Below are positions 1 through 12,344 of a DNA stretch of 64,000 nt, piece by piece. This DNA comes from Sipunculus nudus (taxonomy: Eukaryota > Annelida > Sipuncula > Golfingiida > Sipunculidae). The position numbers and the translations under genes are program-made. The notes beneath the pieces were generated by a model. It made no database searches, had not been told where the DNA came from, and saw only the letters and a list, made by a program, of their open reading frames with translations. Location: positions 5,419,579-5,483,578 of the forward strand of contig CM049307.1 of the NCBI GenBank assembly GCA_026874595.1, given 5' to 3'. Within the stretch, counting starts at the first letter, position 1. Each line of letters opens with the position of its first letter.

Positions 1-1405
1 TTAACATATATTAGGCCTATTGATACGCATTTTTTTTAAATTAATAAACCTTATTCTATGTGCCCTTTAAGTCAACGCTTTGCGAATATCAGGTGAATCC
101 CCCTATTATCTGGGTCATAGGTGCAGTGATAAACAATCGTCTATCACCCGGGCCGTCTCCTTTAATAATAGAACAATTTAAAGGCCTATATATAGCTTAA
201 TGTAATATGAATAGTTATTATAATAAAAATATTAATTTATTTATAAATATATCGTCAATTAATATATCTTACTTGTTTTGCATGTAACATATGTATGTGA
301 TGTATCATATTTTCTCCCTTGACGGTCAATGACGGTGAATAGAAATATAAAAAAAAAATAAATAAATGATGAGCAAAAAATGAGAAATATAGGTTAAGTG
401 ATCGGGAGCAACTTTTTCCATTTTGAAAGATTCGGATACCATCATGCATTGTCAAATCACATCGATCTTGCCCCCCCCCCCCAAAAAAAACTTTCGGCCA
501 TAAGAAAGATATTTCTAGTTGTTATGTCCGAAAAGTGACATATCGATTTGGAGAAAAATAAAAAAAATGATAAAAATAAAATTTTAAAAGAAAAAATCTC
601 ACATTTCATGCGTATGGTCGAGTTTGTATCTCAACAGTCTATATGTATATTAATTGCAGGGGATTCACTGATAGAGGTATTAATTTCATATTCGGATGAT
701 AATTAAATTGACTGTCTTTTCCTATTTTAATTTCTCTAATAATCGTAAAGATACAAGATTATAATAATAATAGCTAGGCCTAACAATAACAAATTACACA
801 TGCATCATTTTTTTTTAAATAACGTTCTCCCCCAGCAAAATGCTTTGTGGCATATTTCGATTAAATTTTAGAGGAAGAATATAAAATATTCAGATATATG
901 GATAATATTATAAGTTGTCACAATATCTTGTTTTGTTGTTTCATTTTTCCCACTTAAAGGTTTTATTCGGACTCAATTTATTTAAATAAAAATTACAGTA
1001 TTTTTAGTTTATTTATTATATCGTTATAATTTAAAGTTCTTTCAAACTCTGGTTCAAATAATTTCATGAGCGCCTATTTATTATAACGAAGCTAATTAAT
1101 TATTGCGTTTGGTATTTTTTGTACTTTTCTGGTCTTTTAAATTGTTGCGAAATTTGTGAAATAATACCAATGATCGGGCATTTCTGTTTTTGGAAACGAA
1201 TTCGTACTGCCGCCAATATTGTCGTTGACTGGTATCAACTCTTAATTAACTCAAAGACACTGAGAACTAGATACACAAACCTCATGCATGCTAAATGCTA
1301 TCCCTTAAACTAATTAAATATAAAGATAAACATTATTTTTTATCATGTTGATCAAGAAAATATCACTAACCAATAATTTGGTTTATTTAATAAATATTGG
1401 TGGGA
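1..1405. other. AT-rich flank without a recognisable gene
   Basis: No long open frame, splice-site-bounded coding segment, RNA gene or clear repeat family was found here. It contains short homopolymers (poly-C near 470-482) and scattered AGGCCT sites. The short open frames have no family resemblance and no codon structure. Confidence 0.6.
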
Positions 1406-1431
1406 AATACTGAATCTACAGGATGTCCGTG

Positions 1432-1458
1432 TGCGCATGCTCAATGTAACTTAGCAAC
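1432..1458 (+). promoter_or_regulatory. Candidate promoter motifs: NRF1-like and RFX X-box-like
   Basis: TGCGCATGCTCA (1432-1443) differs by one base from the NRF1 palindrome. Right next to it, GTAACT-T-AGCAAC (1446-1458) has a right half that fits the RFX half-site RRNRAC exactly and a left half with one mismatch. A consensus donor follows at 1564 (GTAAGT), so these could be the promoter and first non-coding exon of the EF-hand gene whose coding part starts at 5119. X-boxes mark ciliary genes. The link to the downstream gene is inference. Confidence 0.35.
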
Positions 1459-1563
1459 GTGCCACAACGTATGCATCTGCTGGCTGGAATGCTCCACTGA
1501 ACTGGTGAAAATATCCGTAATCCTAGGTCTGTAACTGACTCGCTTGTGGGCTAGAACGTGTGG
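1459..1563 (+). other. Possible non-coding first exon of the EF-hand gene
   Basis: This less AT-rich stretch ends at a strong donor (GTAAGT from 1564). It contains an ATG soon followed by an in-frame TGA, so it is not coding for the main frame. The first coding exon begins at an acceptor (exon from 5113), which means an upstream exon must exist. This is the best candidate seen, but no transcript evidence is available. Confidence 0.3.
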
Positions 1564-2325
1564 GTAAGTTTCTTTTAGGTATTAAGTAATGTCAGTGTAT
1601 TCACGATAAGACAATCCAATCCACACATGTAATGCTTTATCTAGTTAATGACCGTATATCCGCCACGAAATTAGTCGTCCACTCCAGTGGCTGTGGACTG
1701 AGGACTGTGAGGTGCATCACTGGACAAGTCTTCAAGAGTGTTGCATGTTAAAGGGGCACAATCACCTATAAAGCAAATTGAGTTAACCTAAAAAATAGTT
1801 TCTTTCCTTTAAAATAAAACTGTACCTGCCAAAATATTGCCTTGAAATCGTTTGCTAACTCCTGCACACAAGTGTTAAAAACGGTAAACGGGGCGCGATC
1901 GCAGGTGTAAACATAAACACAGTGCGTCGGGCCGCGTGCTGCGCAGAGCCACAATAGTGCCAATTAGGAGATGCTCTGACTGATTTGGCTGTGTTTACCA
2001 ACGCGCAGGGTTATAACATGGCGTTAAACTGTCATATGTGAGGAAATTGTGTCCTGGAATGGTTTTGCTGGGAAACAGGCACTCGGTAAAACCCGGAATT
2101 TCCACTGAATTTCTGAGGATAGTCCGAGATTCCTCAGAATAAAAATAAGAGCAATTTCCCTCGGTGGAGGACCCATTACAGTGAGAATAAGGTACCTAAA
2201 CCTATAGATTGAATAATAATCTTCCTATTTCTTTAGGGTTTCAGTCTTAACTTCTACTTACTAATGTGTATTCTACGTTTTTCCGAGCTAGATCTGACCG
2301 GCCCGGGGGGAAGGCAATGTTTATG

Positions 2326-2672
2326 TAGACTGGTACCCTGCTCTATTATGGCCCTCAGCCAAGCATGGAGACAGGCGTACAACGCCATCTTAAGCACTCC
2401 AAGTTGCAACTACTGACTTACCTGTAGACTGGTTCCAACTCCATTATGCACGCTAATACCGTCTGTCATAGACGTTCACTGGATGCTGGCTGATTATCCG
2501 TGAAGATTTCTTATAAATGGCTTCCTTAAGTTATTTCTAGTTTTCAAATATTTAAAAATCTGTTGTTGTACAAAAATTGAATGATGTATGTATAGATAAT
2601 ATAATATACTGAGTCTTTGATATTCCACTGTACGTGAGCAGCGATGCCATAATAGAGCAGGGTACCAGTCTA
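2326..2672. repeat. 347-bp element with 27-bp inverted repeats
   Basis: Positions 2326-2352 and 2646-2672 are perfect 27-bp inverted complements (core ACTGGTACCCTGCTC). A degenerate third copy of the left arm lies near 2423-2445. The size suggests a MITE-like or foldback element, but no clear target-site duplication is visible. Confidence 0.5.
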
Positions 2673-2989
2673 ATGTTTATGGTGGATCATACCTAAATCT
2701 GGCGGTTTTAGTACAATTCTGGGGGAGAATAAACAGCTGACAGGCCTGGGAAAAAGGGCAAAATCGCCAGTAAAAGCGAGTGAATTGGAGATTTATCAGA
2801 TATACTCCTCTTACTGATCATAAGATTATGGAATATTGTGGAAGGCTACATCTAATGGACATGGAGGCTTCAACAGTACCTGTGTCTACATTTACTACTG
2901 GCATTGTTAAAATTCTATTTTGTTAAAAGTCCAATGAACAAGTAGGCAACTTCCTAAAAAAATGATTTATTAACAACTAAACCAAAATA

Positions 2990-3700
2990 ATTAAATGAAA
3001 TATTTACAAAATAAAAGTTAATTCAGCTTCATGAAATACACCAGATACCAGTTATCTATACTGTTATCTAAACTGTATATCTAAACAGGGCCCTGTGGCA
3101 GATCAGACAATCCGCTTGAACGGGCTACCCTGTACAAATAGGTTTAATAAATAAATAAATACATGTATATCTACAAATGACAAGTAAAAAGATGAAATAC
3201 AAGTAATATACCAGGTATAAAAAAATTTATGCATTATGTACAAATGAAAAGAAAAATGATCATGTAATACACTCCCTATACCAAGTGTTAATGTATGTAT
3301 TATATTTACCAATGAAAAGTGCATGAAATTATCATCTTGAAATACTTTATGTGCGTTACCAGGTGAAAATGTATATGAAAGAGAGGAGAGGAATTAATGA
3401 AGATCTAGGGTGTGCCTGTTTTCCAATCCTTAGCGATGAATTTGAGATTCAGTAAACTATTGTTTACACCAATGTATGAAATATTTACAAATGAAAAGTA
3501 AATTGATAATCAAGTACATGTTACACCTGTTGTCAAGAAATAAAATATATTTACAAATGAAAAGTGAAATGGTCATCATGTTAAATGCATGTTATACCAA
3601 GTGACAATTATTGAAATATTTGCAAGTGAAAAGGGAAATGATCATGAAATACACAATATACCTGGTGTCTATGTATGAACAATTTACAAATGTGACATTC
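2990..3700. repeat. Diverged tandem repeat, unit about 65-70 bp
   Basis: The phrases ATATTTACAAATGAAAAGT, ATGATCATGAAATACAC and TATACCAGGTGT recur in the same order several times, for example near 3180-3290, 3480-3530, 3545-3600 and 3610-3665. The units are strongly diverged, so this is an old array. Nothing coding is apparent. Confidence 0.5.
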
Positions 3701-3815
3701 AGTAAAAGTAAATGAATACTGTAGTACATTTATGCCTTTGGTTCTAACAGGGAAATAGTAAAAATAACACAAATAACTATTTGACACAATTTTGAATATT
3801 AGTTCATAATTTTAA

Positions 3816-3819
<4 letters not shown>

Positions 3820-3876
<57 letters not shown>
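3820..3876. repeat. (TA)n microsatellite
   Basis: Uninterrupted AT dinucleotide run. Confidence 0.95.
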
Positions 3877-3879
<3 letters not shown>

Positions 3880-4012
3880 CCCATTATACATTAAAATCTA
3901 TAGACCTAATATATGAAAAAATAATGAAACTAATGCGCTGTAAAAGAATTAAACAATGTTATGCAACAGGTACAAATGAATTTGTCAACGGAAATGGAGA
4001 AACAGATTTTAA

Positions 4013-4115
4013 CTTACCGTATTACTGTAATAAGCGCCCCGGGCGCTCTCAAAATTAAATTTCCCCATATTTTTTTATACCCTAATAAGCCCCCCCCCCC
4101 CCCCCCCCCCCCCCC
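4013..4115. repeat. TIR-like fragment followed by poly-C
   Basis: TTACCGTATTACTGTAATAA resembles the terminal inverted repeat of the 49781-50867 element (CCGTATTTATTC). It is followed by a short palindromic GCGCCCCGGGCGC and a poly-C run from about 4090. This is probably the end fragment of a cut-and-paste element. The poly-C run may be assembly-sensitive. Confidence 0.35.
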
Positions 4116-5112
4116 TCCAACATCTGCCAACTTCCAAAGTGCATAAAGATCCTCGAATTTAACACTTGAACAGGGATTGCATTGATCTGACATTTGATTT
4201 AATGAGTCTTAAAGTTGTAAACTTTTAGTGCATTTTTACCAAACAATCACCAATCTTTGGCTTATTTTCAGGTATATTCACAAATGAATTTTGATAACAT
4301 GCATAATCAGGAACTATTTATCCATGAAAGTTTTAACCAAACGAATCATGTTTAAGGTCAAAACCACACATTTTTAAACCCATAATATTTTCTGAATCCA
4401 CAGTATTTTATAAGTAATAAATATGCAGTAAAAAATAAGCATTACTTGTTGGCTTATTTTTCTTGACGTTTTACGCTACGTCATTGACAGTAATACCAAA
4501 ACTGCATATGTGGGTTCATTTTGCACAAAATAAATGTGGTTTCACAGGAAGAAATGTAGAAATTCATAAAAATAAAAATGTGGGTTCACTAGTTGAGTGT
4601 CAAATATGCAGTGAACCATATTTTTTCTGCATAAAAAAGTGGGTTCACTTGTTTTAAGTTTTAAGTTAAATGCACCTATACCAGAACATTAAGTGAACCT
4701 ACATTTTCTCACAAATCAAAGGTGGGTTCAACACTTTACAGGCTTCTACTGTTTACTAATATAAATAATATATAATCTAAATGTATCAGCAATAATAGCA
4801 TTAAAGCAAGGCACCCATGTGTTCTGTGACATAGATAGTTTGCCAGTGCTTGCAAACACAGTCATGTGAGAAACATTGTGTTACTGTTACAGCAAAACTG
4901 ACTGACAATTCTTGACCAAGGAGTTGATCACAGGGTGAAATTTTGTCCTAAACCTATGAGGGACTTGGGTATCAGATCAGTTCAGTGCCAGACCAATCAC
5001 TGTATGAATATTTTCGTGTTTGACAGTCCAGCTTTTTTTAATGATATTTCTTGCATGTTTAACATGAACATTTGAGGTAATTGCATGATTCATATTTCAT
5101 ATTTCCTTATAG
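4116..5112. other. Intron sequence upstream of the first coding exon
   Basis: No coding segment is visible. The phrase GTGGGTTCA recurs at about 4512, 4580, 4641 and 4724, with an inverted version near 4693, which suggests a short degenerate repeat. The last bases (TTTCCTTATAG) form the acceptor for the exon starting at 5113. Confidence 0.5.
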
Positions 5113-5118
5113 AGCACC

Positions 5119-5236
5119 ATGACAGCGGTGGCCTCAGCGATACAGAATGCTATTCAAACAACAGCCCTGACCAAAAGAGTGCGACCATCCGAGTTTTTCT
5201 TGGATTATGACAGGCTTAGGTCAGGATTTGTTACAG
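5119..5236 (+). CDS. EF-hand gene coding exon 1
   Basis: Residues 1-39. It starts MTAVASAIQ and carries the first half of EF loop 1 (DYDRLRSG). The intron cuts the loop in phase 1. The exon is preceded by 6 untranslated bases after the acceptor. Confidence 0.8.
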
Positions 5237-8200
5237 GTAACTAAAATTAATGTCACAGTTTAATCGGTTTTAACTGGCACTGCTTAGCAATTCTTTGATT
5301 AAAATCTTCACACTGACTTTCAGTTGAATAGCATTAATTATTCAGTTCTGCTGTATAAATAATAGATTGCTGTAATATCTAACACAGACTCATGGTTGAG
5401 TAAGAACTCTCTGACAGTTTGTGTATTAGGAATGGGTACTTCATTGCATCATTATTTTGATTTGTCTTTTCTCAGATACACAGTTCTTTCGTGTTCTCTG
5501 GGAGAACATGGGCATTGAACTGTCAGAAGAACAACGGCAGGCACTTATACAAAAATACAGTCTAGCACAGGATGGGCGTATGAACTATCGTCTTTTTTGT
5601 GATGACATCATCAAACCTTTCAACCCCAATGACATGAACCGCGACCCTTCACAACAAATTGTGGAACCCATGGAGTAGTAAGTACACAAGAATGCATGAT
5701 CTTTTGTTCTTGTAATGCCCCGTGGTTCTAGGTGGTTTATACAACTACAGATGCATATGAGACAAAATAATAGAGAATTATTCTGGATTCCTAAATGATA
5801 ATGTTTTGATTTCAGTCATTTCACATAGAAAAACTAAATTTCATACATGCTGCTTCATTATATTTTAACTGAAATTAGAAATTTCATCCCATGTTCTCCT
5901 TGTGTTTGTTGGTACATATAGACTCAACAAATAAACAATGATCCAAGCACAGATTTCTCTTATTTGAAAATCAGTTGGTTTGAAGGATCTTATAAATCTA
6001 AATATGGTTGAATAAGTGTATTTAAGCAAATACAATATAAATATGTTAATACATACACAAAATATTTATTGAAGAAAAAATGTTGGTGCTAATAATTATT
6101 TTTGAAAAATATAGGCCTTACTTCTAATATGCAGTCTTAGGAGTTTTCTTTTTTCCAGGGGACTTGGGCATTAGAATATATATAATTTATGTATAATGTA
6201 GCAAACAACATTTGCAAGTTTTGATTGATATATATATATTGTAAAACTGTGTAGCTGGTACTGTTTTATATGACTAAGAATAATTATATATATTATGGAT
6301 GTAGGATGGCCAGCTGTTTTGTCTTGTTTTATACAGTGTGTGTCCATTCATTAATGATATATTTCATGGTTACATTCTTCACTGTGTCAGAATATCTGTA
6401 AATTTGTATCTGGGATGAGTGATCTATGCACCAGTCATATCAGGGAATTGTTTTAATTTTGTGGAAAGGAAAATGCAAACCAGGCTCACTTATTATTGGG
6501 TTTAGAAATCAGGAATAAATGGAGTTTTTATTCTTTAATCAAACAGCCTTGGCACAATCAGATCCCTGCGCCCTGTCAGTGCAGCCAGTGAAGCTAAAAT
6601 TGAGCAGTTACTACGCAGTCTTCAGCGTTACTACCAGTACCGTGGAATTAACCTGCGAACCTGCTGTGAAGATTTTGATAGACATCACATTGGTGTTATC
6701 AGGGAGAGCCAGGTGGGGAAACACTTGTTTATTTTACCTTGCCACTGTGTGTGTTTATCCCTTGTATTCAGCGTGAATGTTGATAATCAGTGTTAAATCT
6801 ATGACTGTCATTGTTGACAGAATTTATTTGCTGTCTTTCACACCATAGCATCTGGAATTTCTTGCATTATTACAGTAGAAGCTTTGAATAAAGTGACAAA
6901 ATAATGGATTATTGGTATGTTATGTTCATTGCGATTTTTCATGGAACCAAGGTGTGAGTACTATGATTATCACAAGTTTCTGATATATATCCTAGAGTTT
7001 AGTCAAGGTAAAATGTGTGAATTATTATGGTTTTATGTTCACTATGGTCTACTGAGGCTCAGAGAAATGATGCAGAGATTTGGTCAAAATCTAGTTTGTA
7101 AACTGTTAATTACTATTAGCAATATTCCAAGTTTTTGATGTTACTTTCACTAATAGAAGTACCACATGACAGTCCTGGTGGTTTAAGTGAGAATATATCA
7201 GGATAACTAATTGTGGTATATCATGGCTGAGATATACTTTTGTGATGGATGAAACCTATTGACAAAACTTTGTGACTAGATTTCATGTTGTTTCATATGT
7301 TTTAAGAAAATGAATTTTTTCCTTGCATATGCAGTCTTATGCGTGACAGGAATTGTTCTATATTTTGAACCTAGTTCACATAATAATACATTAATAATTA
7401 ACAGTGTGTGTGTCATCTCTAGTTGCACCCTGTGGGGGATGCTGCCAGGCTTGAGTGTTGACACAGGAGTGTTTTGTATATTGGGTAGCAATCAAGTGAT
7501 GCTAATGAAAGGGGCCTTCTCATGTGTAGTGAGCAAGTTAATTAGTGCCATGGGCCAATTTCACACTTACACCCCTAGGGGTGGCCTCTCACATGACTCC
7601 TGGCATGAGGTGCTGGTATGTTTTGGTGAAAAGGCAATTAAGCTCAATTGAAAAGTTGGTGATTAAAACGAATCTGGAACATTTCCATTCATACAAAAGA
7701 GCAGTATCACAATTGTGGACTGATGCATAATGCTGCCCTTATCTCAAGGATTCTACAATGGTGTCTTTATAAAGCCAGCTCATTCGCTGAAGCATCCCTA
7801 GGCACATTTTAAGTACTATTACAGGTAGCCTGTAACCATCAAAGACTTGGCACCTTTAGCAGGCTCACATGTTTACCAGTCACTAGTGCATGAAGTGACA
7901 ATGGTTAATTCAGGAGAGAAGCCTTTGTCATTTTGATCTTCACATACACACATGCAAATTAAGTGCACACACACACATCCTGATTTGGAGAAGGAGAGCA
8001 TTTATCTTTTTGTAACATGCAGTCTAAAAGGTGGGGGGGGGGGTTGTTTCAAGGGTGTTTTGCTCACCTGACTGTAAGTTGATCAGAACTTAATAGTGAT
8101 GGCCATTTGTCTGTCGGCGGGCCATCTTTATGTCCTTTCACATGGCACAAATCAGAGTTTCAGACAGTAAGATAGGGACAAAGATTACCATTATTTTCCA

Positions 8201-9689
8201 TTGAAAACCTAGCTAGTTACATTTCAAGATTACCTAATACACAAGTTTTATATTCTTCATAGTTTACATAAAGTTTCTTCAAAGTGTTTTCTGTGTACAT
8301 GCAGGGATTAGGTCAGTAGGCTGGGAAAGTGTTCAAGTTGGTCGGACCAACTGGAAGGATGATTACTCAGTATGTTAACTGTTGAAGTGAGAGTTTATTC
8401 CCAGAAAAATAACTACATTTGATTTATGTGTAAGTGTACACAAGAAATCATAGATCAGGATATTTACATGTTTTTAAATAATAAGCTTAAATGTAAAGTC
8501 CCTACCATAAATTTTGCCCTACCTTCTAAAAGTGGCACATTCTATTCCTGTTAGCAGTGTTGATTTAATTTCATATAATGCATACTTATGAGTTATATAT
8601 ATATATATATATTTCAGTCACTAGATTAAATATATATTATTATATACCTCAGCTAATACCCACTTTCTTCCCTATTCTAGAATTTGCAGGGTTCCATACA
8701 GTTTAACATGCATTTAAGAGTCAAAAATGTGAAATACTTGTACTTGTGCAAATAGTTATCATAAGAGGTTCCTGCATCTTTCATGTTGTCCATAAGAGTA
8801 CACTGGAAGATTTGTATTGTGTAGACCAGAAAAACTTACCAGAGTGGGAGTAGTTTTGCTCTGTGAAATTTTTATCATATTCACTATACCTGTGATTTCA
8901 TAGTGACTGGAAAAATGGGAATATTCAGTGGTAAATTTCAATGTAAAGTTAATTGTTTTTAGATAAATAACCTGCAGTCAATTTGCAGAATACCACATTG
9001 ATGTTGTATAGCATTGACAAGTATGATATTAGTACTGCATATTGTATAACACAAACAGGAATTTCATATTTCATTTTTCTGCAGACAGATAATTTTTAGT
9101 ATTATTGACAGGCCAACAATTTAGCTGGAGCGTTTGTATGATTTTTTTATGACTTACAGTTTTATCGAAGTTTTCCAAGGCCGTCAGAAGTAAGGGAGGA
9201 AGAGGTTGATCTACTGGTTCAGAAATATAGTGATCCAGACCGCCCAGGGCTGGTCAACTACCTCAACCTTCACCATGATCTGGTGGCCCTCGGAGAAAAA
9301 ATGAAGCAAGAAATGTCAACCAACCTACCTGAGGTCACCAATATCAGCGATTTCCTGCCTGTTGCAGTTAGTACAATTAAGTTATTAACTTCTGTTTGAT
9401 TATGGAGTTATGTTTTTATTTCTTAGCTATTATACAAATCATTGATAGTATACTGGTCCATGCAGTTGTCTAGCTTATACAAATCATTGATAGTATACTG
9501 GTCCATGCAGTTGTCTAGCTTATACAAATTTTCTTGTACTTTTTAATCAAGGAAGGAAGGGTATTTGTTGTTCCCTTATTTTGATGCTATAACAAGTAAG
9601 AAATATTTTCCCTTTCTTTGCTCTTTTATAGATACCTTTTTGGCGCCTGTGTGACACATTTCAAATATATATATATTTACATGTATATA

Positions 9690-9788
<99 letters not shown>

Positions 9789-12059
9789 GAGGGAAGAATG
9801 AGAATCTGGGAAGATCGGGAATCCTCCCGGGGAAAATCAGAATTAAAAAAAAATGAGAATCCAGAGATGGTATGAAGGGATTCCCATTCTTCCCGGGAAG
9901 AATGAGAATTCTCATTCTTCCCGGGGAGAATGGGAATTATTGATGCCAACTTAACTCTTTTAATTAAAAAAAAAAAGAATGCACACACTGGTTTGTTTGA
10001 TTACCAGTAAAATGGACAGTTCATATTAAATGATTTTCTGGTGTTACATATTTTGATATTTTGCTCGGCAAAAAAAAAAAACAGCTCTCTAAACCTTAAT
10101 GCTACACAATTATTTATGTTGGTAATGTTAGAGTGTTGACTAAACAGATGTCAAACATATACATTATGACAATTTACAACTTGCAAAAGATGTAGATTAA
10201 TCTATAACATTCTGTTCTCATTATTTCCATATAGTTTTGGGGCAATTGTTGTCACATCTCAGTCACATCTGAATTCTTCATTCCTCCTTTTGAACATGCC
10301 TGGAACTAACATGAAAATATATGGTTCATTCATTCATTTATAATTGTGCCATGTTAAACCTTTTCATGCAACCTTTTCATCAGTGTTAGAGATTAAAATG
10401 TACAATAAGTATTTTACCCCAGTTATTCTTTATTGTTTAGCATATAAAATAACAGGAATATGTTTTTCATGGTTGAACTTAACATGTATAGGTGTCAGAA
10501 GCTCACTGACAACTTGTCAGATGTGTTAGTCAATCTAACATAGATGTTTATCTTCACTGAATTGTAGATTAAAAATATTCACATCTAGAAATCTTTATAA
10601 TTGAATCATGTGTGCTAAGAACTAATATGTAAATATTAGGTCTGCTTGTTTTCAACTAACATGTATGTGATTGGTTTAGTACTTTCATGTGTGACTAAAA
10701 CTGATTTTAACAGAAATGTGTTTTCTACTTTTTTTCATGACAAAAAACGTTACTGTTCTTTTAGCAGTGATCAGTTAGTAATATTAAAGTCTAGTTATAA
10801 TACCCTTAAAAAAATATGCAAATGTAACCCACCTTAACTAATCAAAGGATATCATTTAACAAATTTGAGCTGGTGTGAAAAAATAAGAATTCAGGTTTTT
10901 CCTGGGAAAAATCAGATCGAATTCTCATTCTTCCCGGGAAAAATGAGAATCAAATCATAGTATGAAATGATTCTCTTTTTTCCCGGGAAGGATGGGAATT
11001 CCCATTATTCCCGGGAAAAATCAGAATTCTCATTTTTCCCGGGAAAAATGAGAATTCTGATTTTCCCGGGAGAATTCCGGATCTTCCCAGATTCTCATTC
11101 TTCCCTCGACATATATTTATATGTTGAGGGAAGAATGAGAATCTGGGAAGATCCAGAATCCTCCCGGGAAAAATGAGAATTCTGATTTTTCCCAGGGAAA
11201 ATGAGAATTCTGATTTTTCCCGGGAAGAATGAGAATTCTGATTTTTCCCGGGAAAAAACAGAATTCTTATTTTTCCCAGCCAGCTCCAATTTGTTAAATG
11301 ATATCCTTTTAATAGTTAAGGTGGTTTAAGTTTGCATATTTTACTACAGTATTATAACCAAACTTTAATGTTATTAACTGACCATTGCAAAAAGAACAGT
11401 AACATTTTTTTGTCATGAAAAAAAGTAGAAAACACATTATGACTACAACCTTTGATTGCACTGCGTCACAATCAATACTGATTGATGTTTATTGATCAAA
11501 GGGGTCAGATCAACAAACACACAGACAGCATCATAACACTTTGTGTCAACAAGTGTAGTTATTCCTAAGCCCTTTAAACATAATTTTTTTTTTAATTCTC
11601 TGTGTTTTTGTCAGCTTCATATTTAATTCACATATTTCTATTTTGTGTGAGTGTACTATTTATTTCTTTTTTAACACTTGAACAATTCAGAATTAATGTG
11701 AAAAAAAGATGATCAAAGTTTCTTTCTGAAACGAGAAATAAGTATGAAAAAAATTAAAAGAGTTAAGTTGGCATCAATAATTCCCATTCTTCCCGGGAAG
11801 AATGAGAATTCTCATTTTTCCCAGGTTTGAATTTCAAAACTGAATTCCAATCTCTCCCGGGAAAATTGAGAATTCTCAGTTTTCCCGGGAGAGACTGGAA
11901 TTCTCATTTGTCCCAGGAAGAATGAGAATTCTCATTCTTCCTGGGAAGAGTGGGAATCCCTTCATACCATCTCTGGATTCTCATTTTTCCCGGGAAAAAT
12001 CAGAATTCTAATTTTTCCCAGGAGGATTCCGGATCTTCCCAGATTCTCATTCTTCCCTC

Positions 12060-12096
<37 letters not shown>

Positions 12097-12189
12097 TTAA
12101 TCACATTTCAAATATATTTCAATATAATTTTTTACAGTAAACTCATAAATGGAGCATGTCTATATTCTATTCAAACCTATTTTTCATTT

Positions 12190-12247
<58 letters not shown>

Positions 12248-12266
12248 CATATATAAATATATGAAT

Positions 12267-12344
<78 letters not shown>

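Noticed and set aside
7310-7651. 113-codon open frame in intron 3
   Set aside because: It has no recognised domain, no matching splice sites in the phase of the neighbouring exons, and the EF-hand protein is continuous without it.
9618-9988. Open frames full of Tyr-Ile repeats on both strands
   Set aside because: They are translations of (TA)n microsatellite, not proteins. The same applies near 12177, 28782, 29667, 34961, 35485 and 37129.
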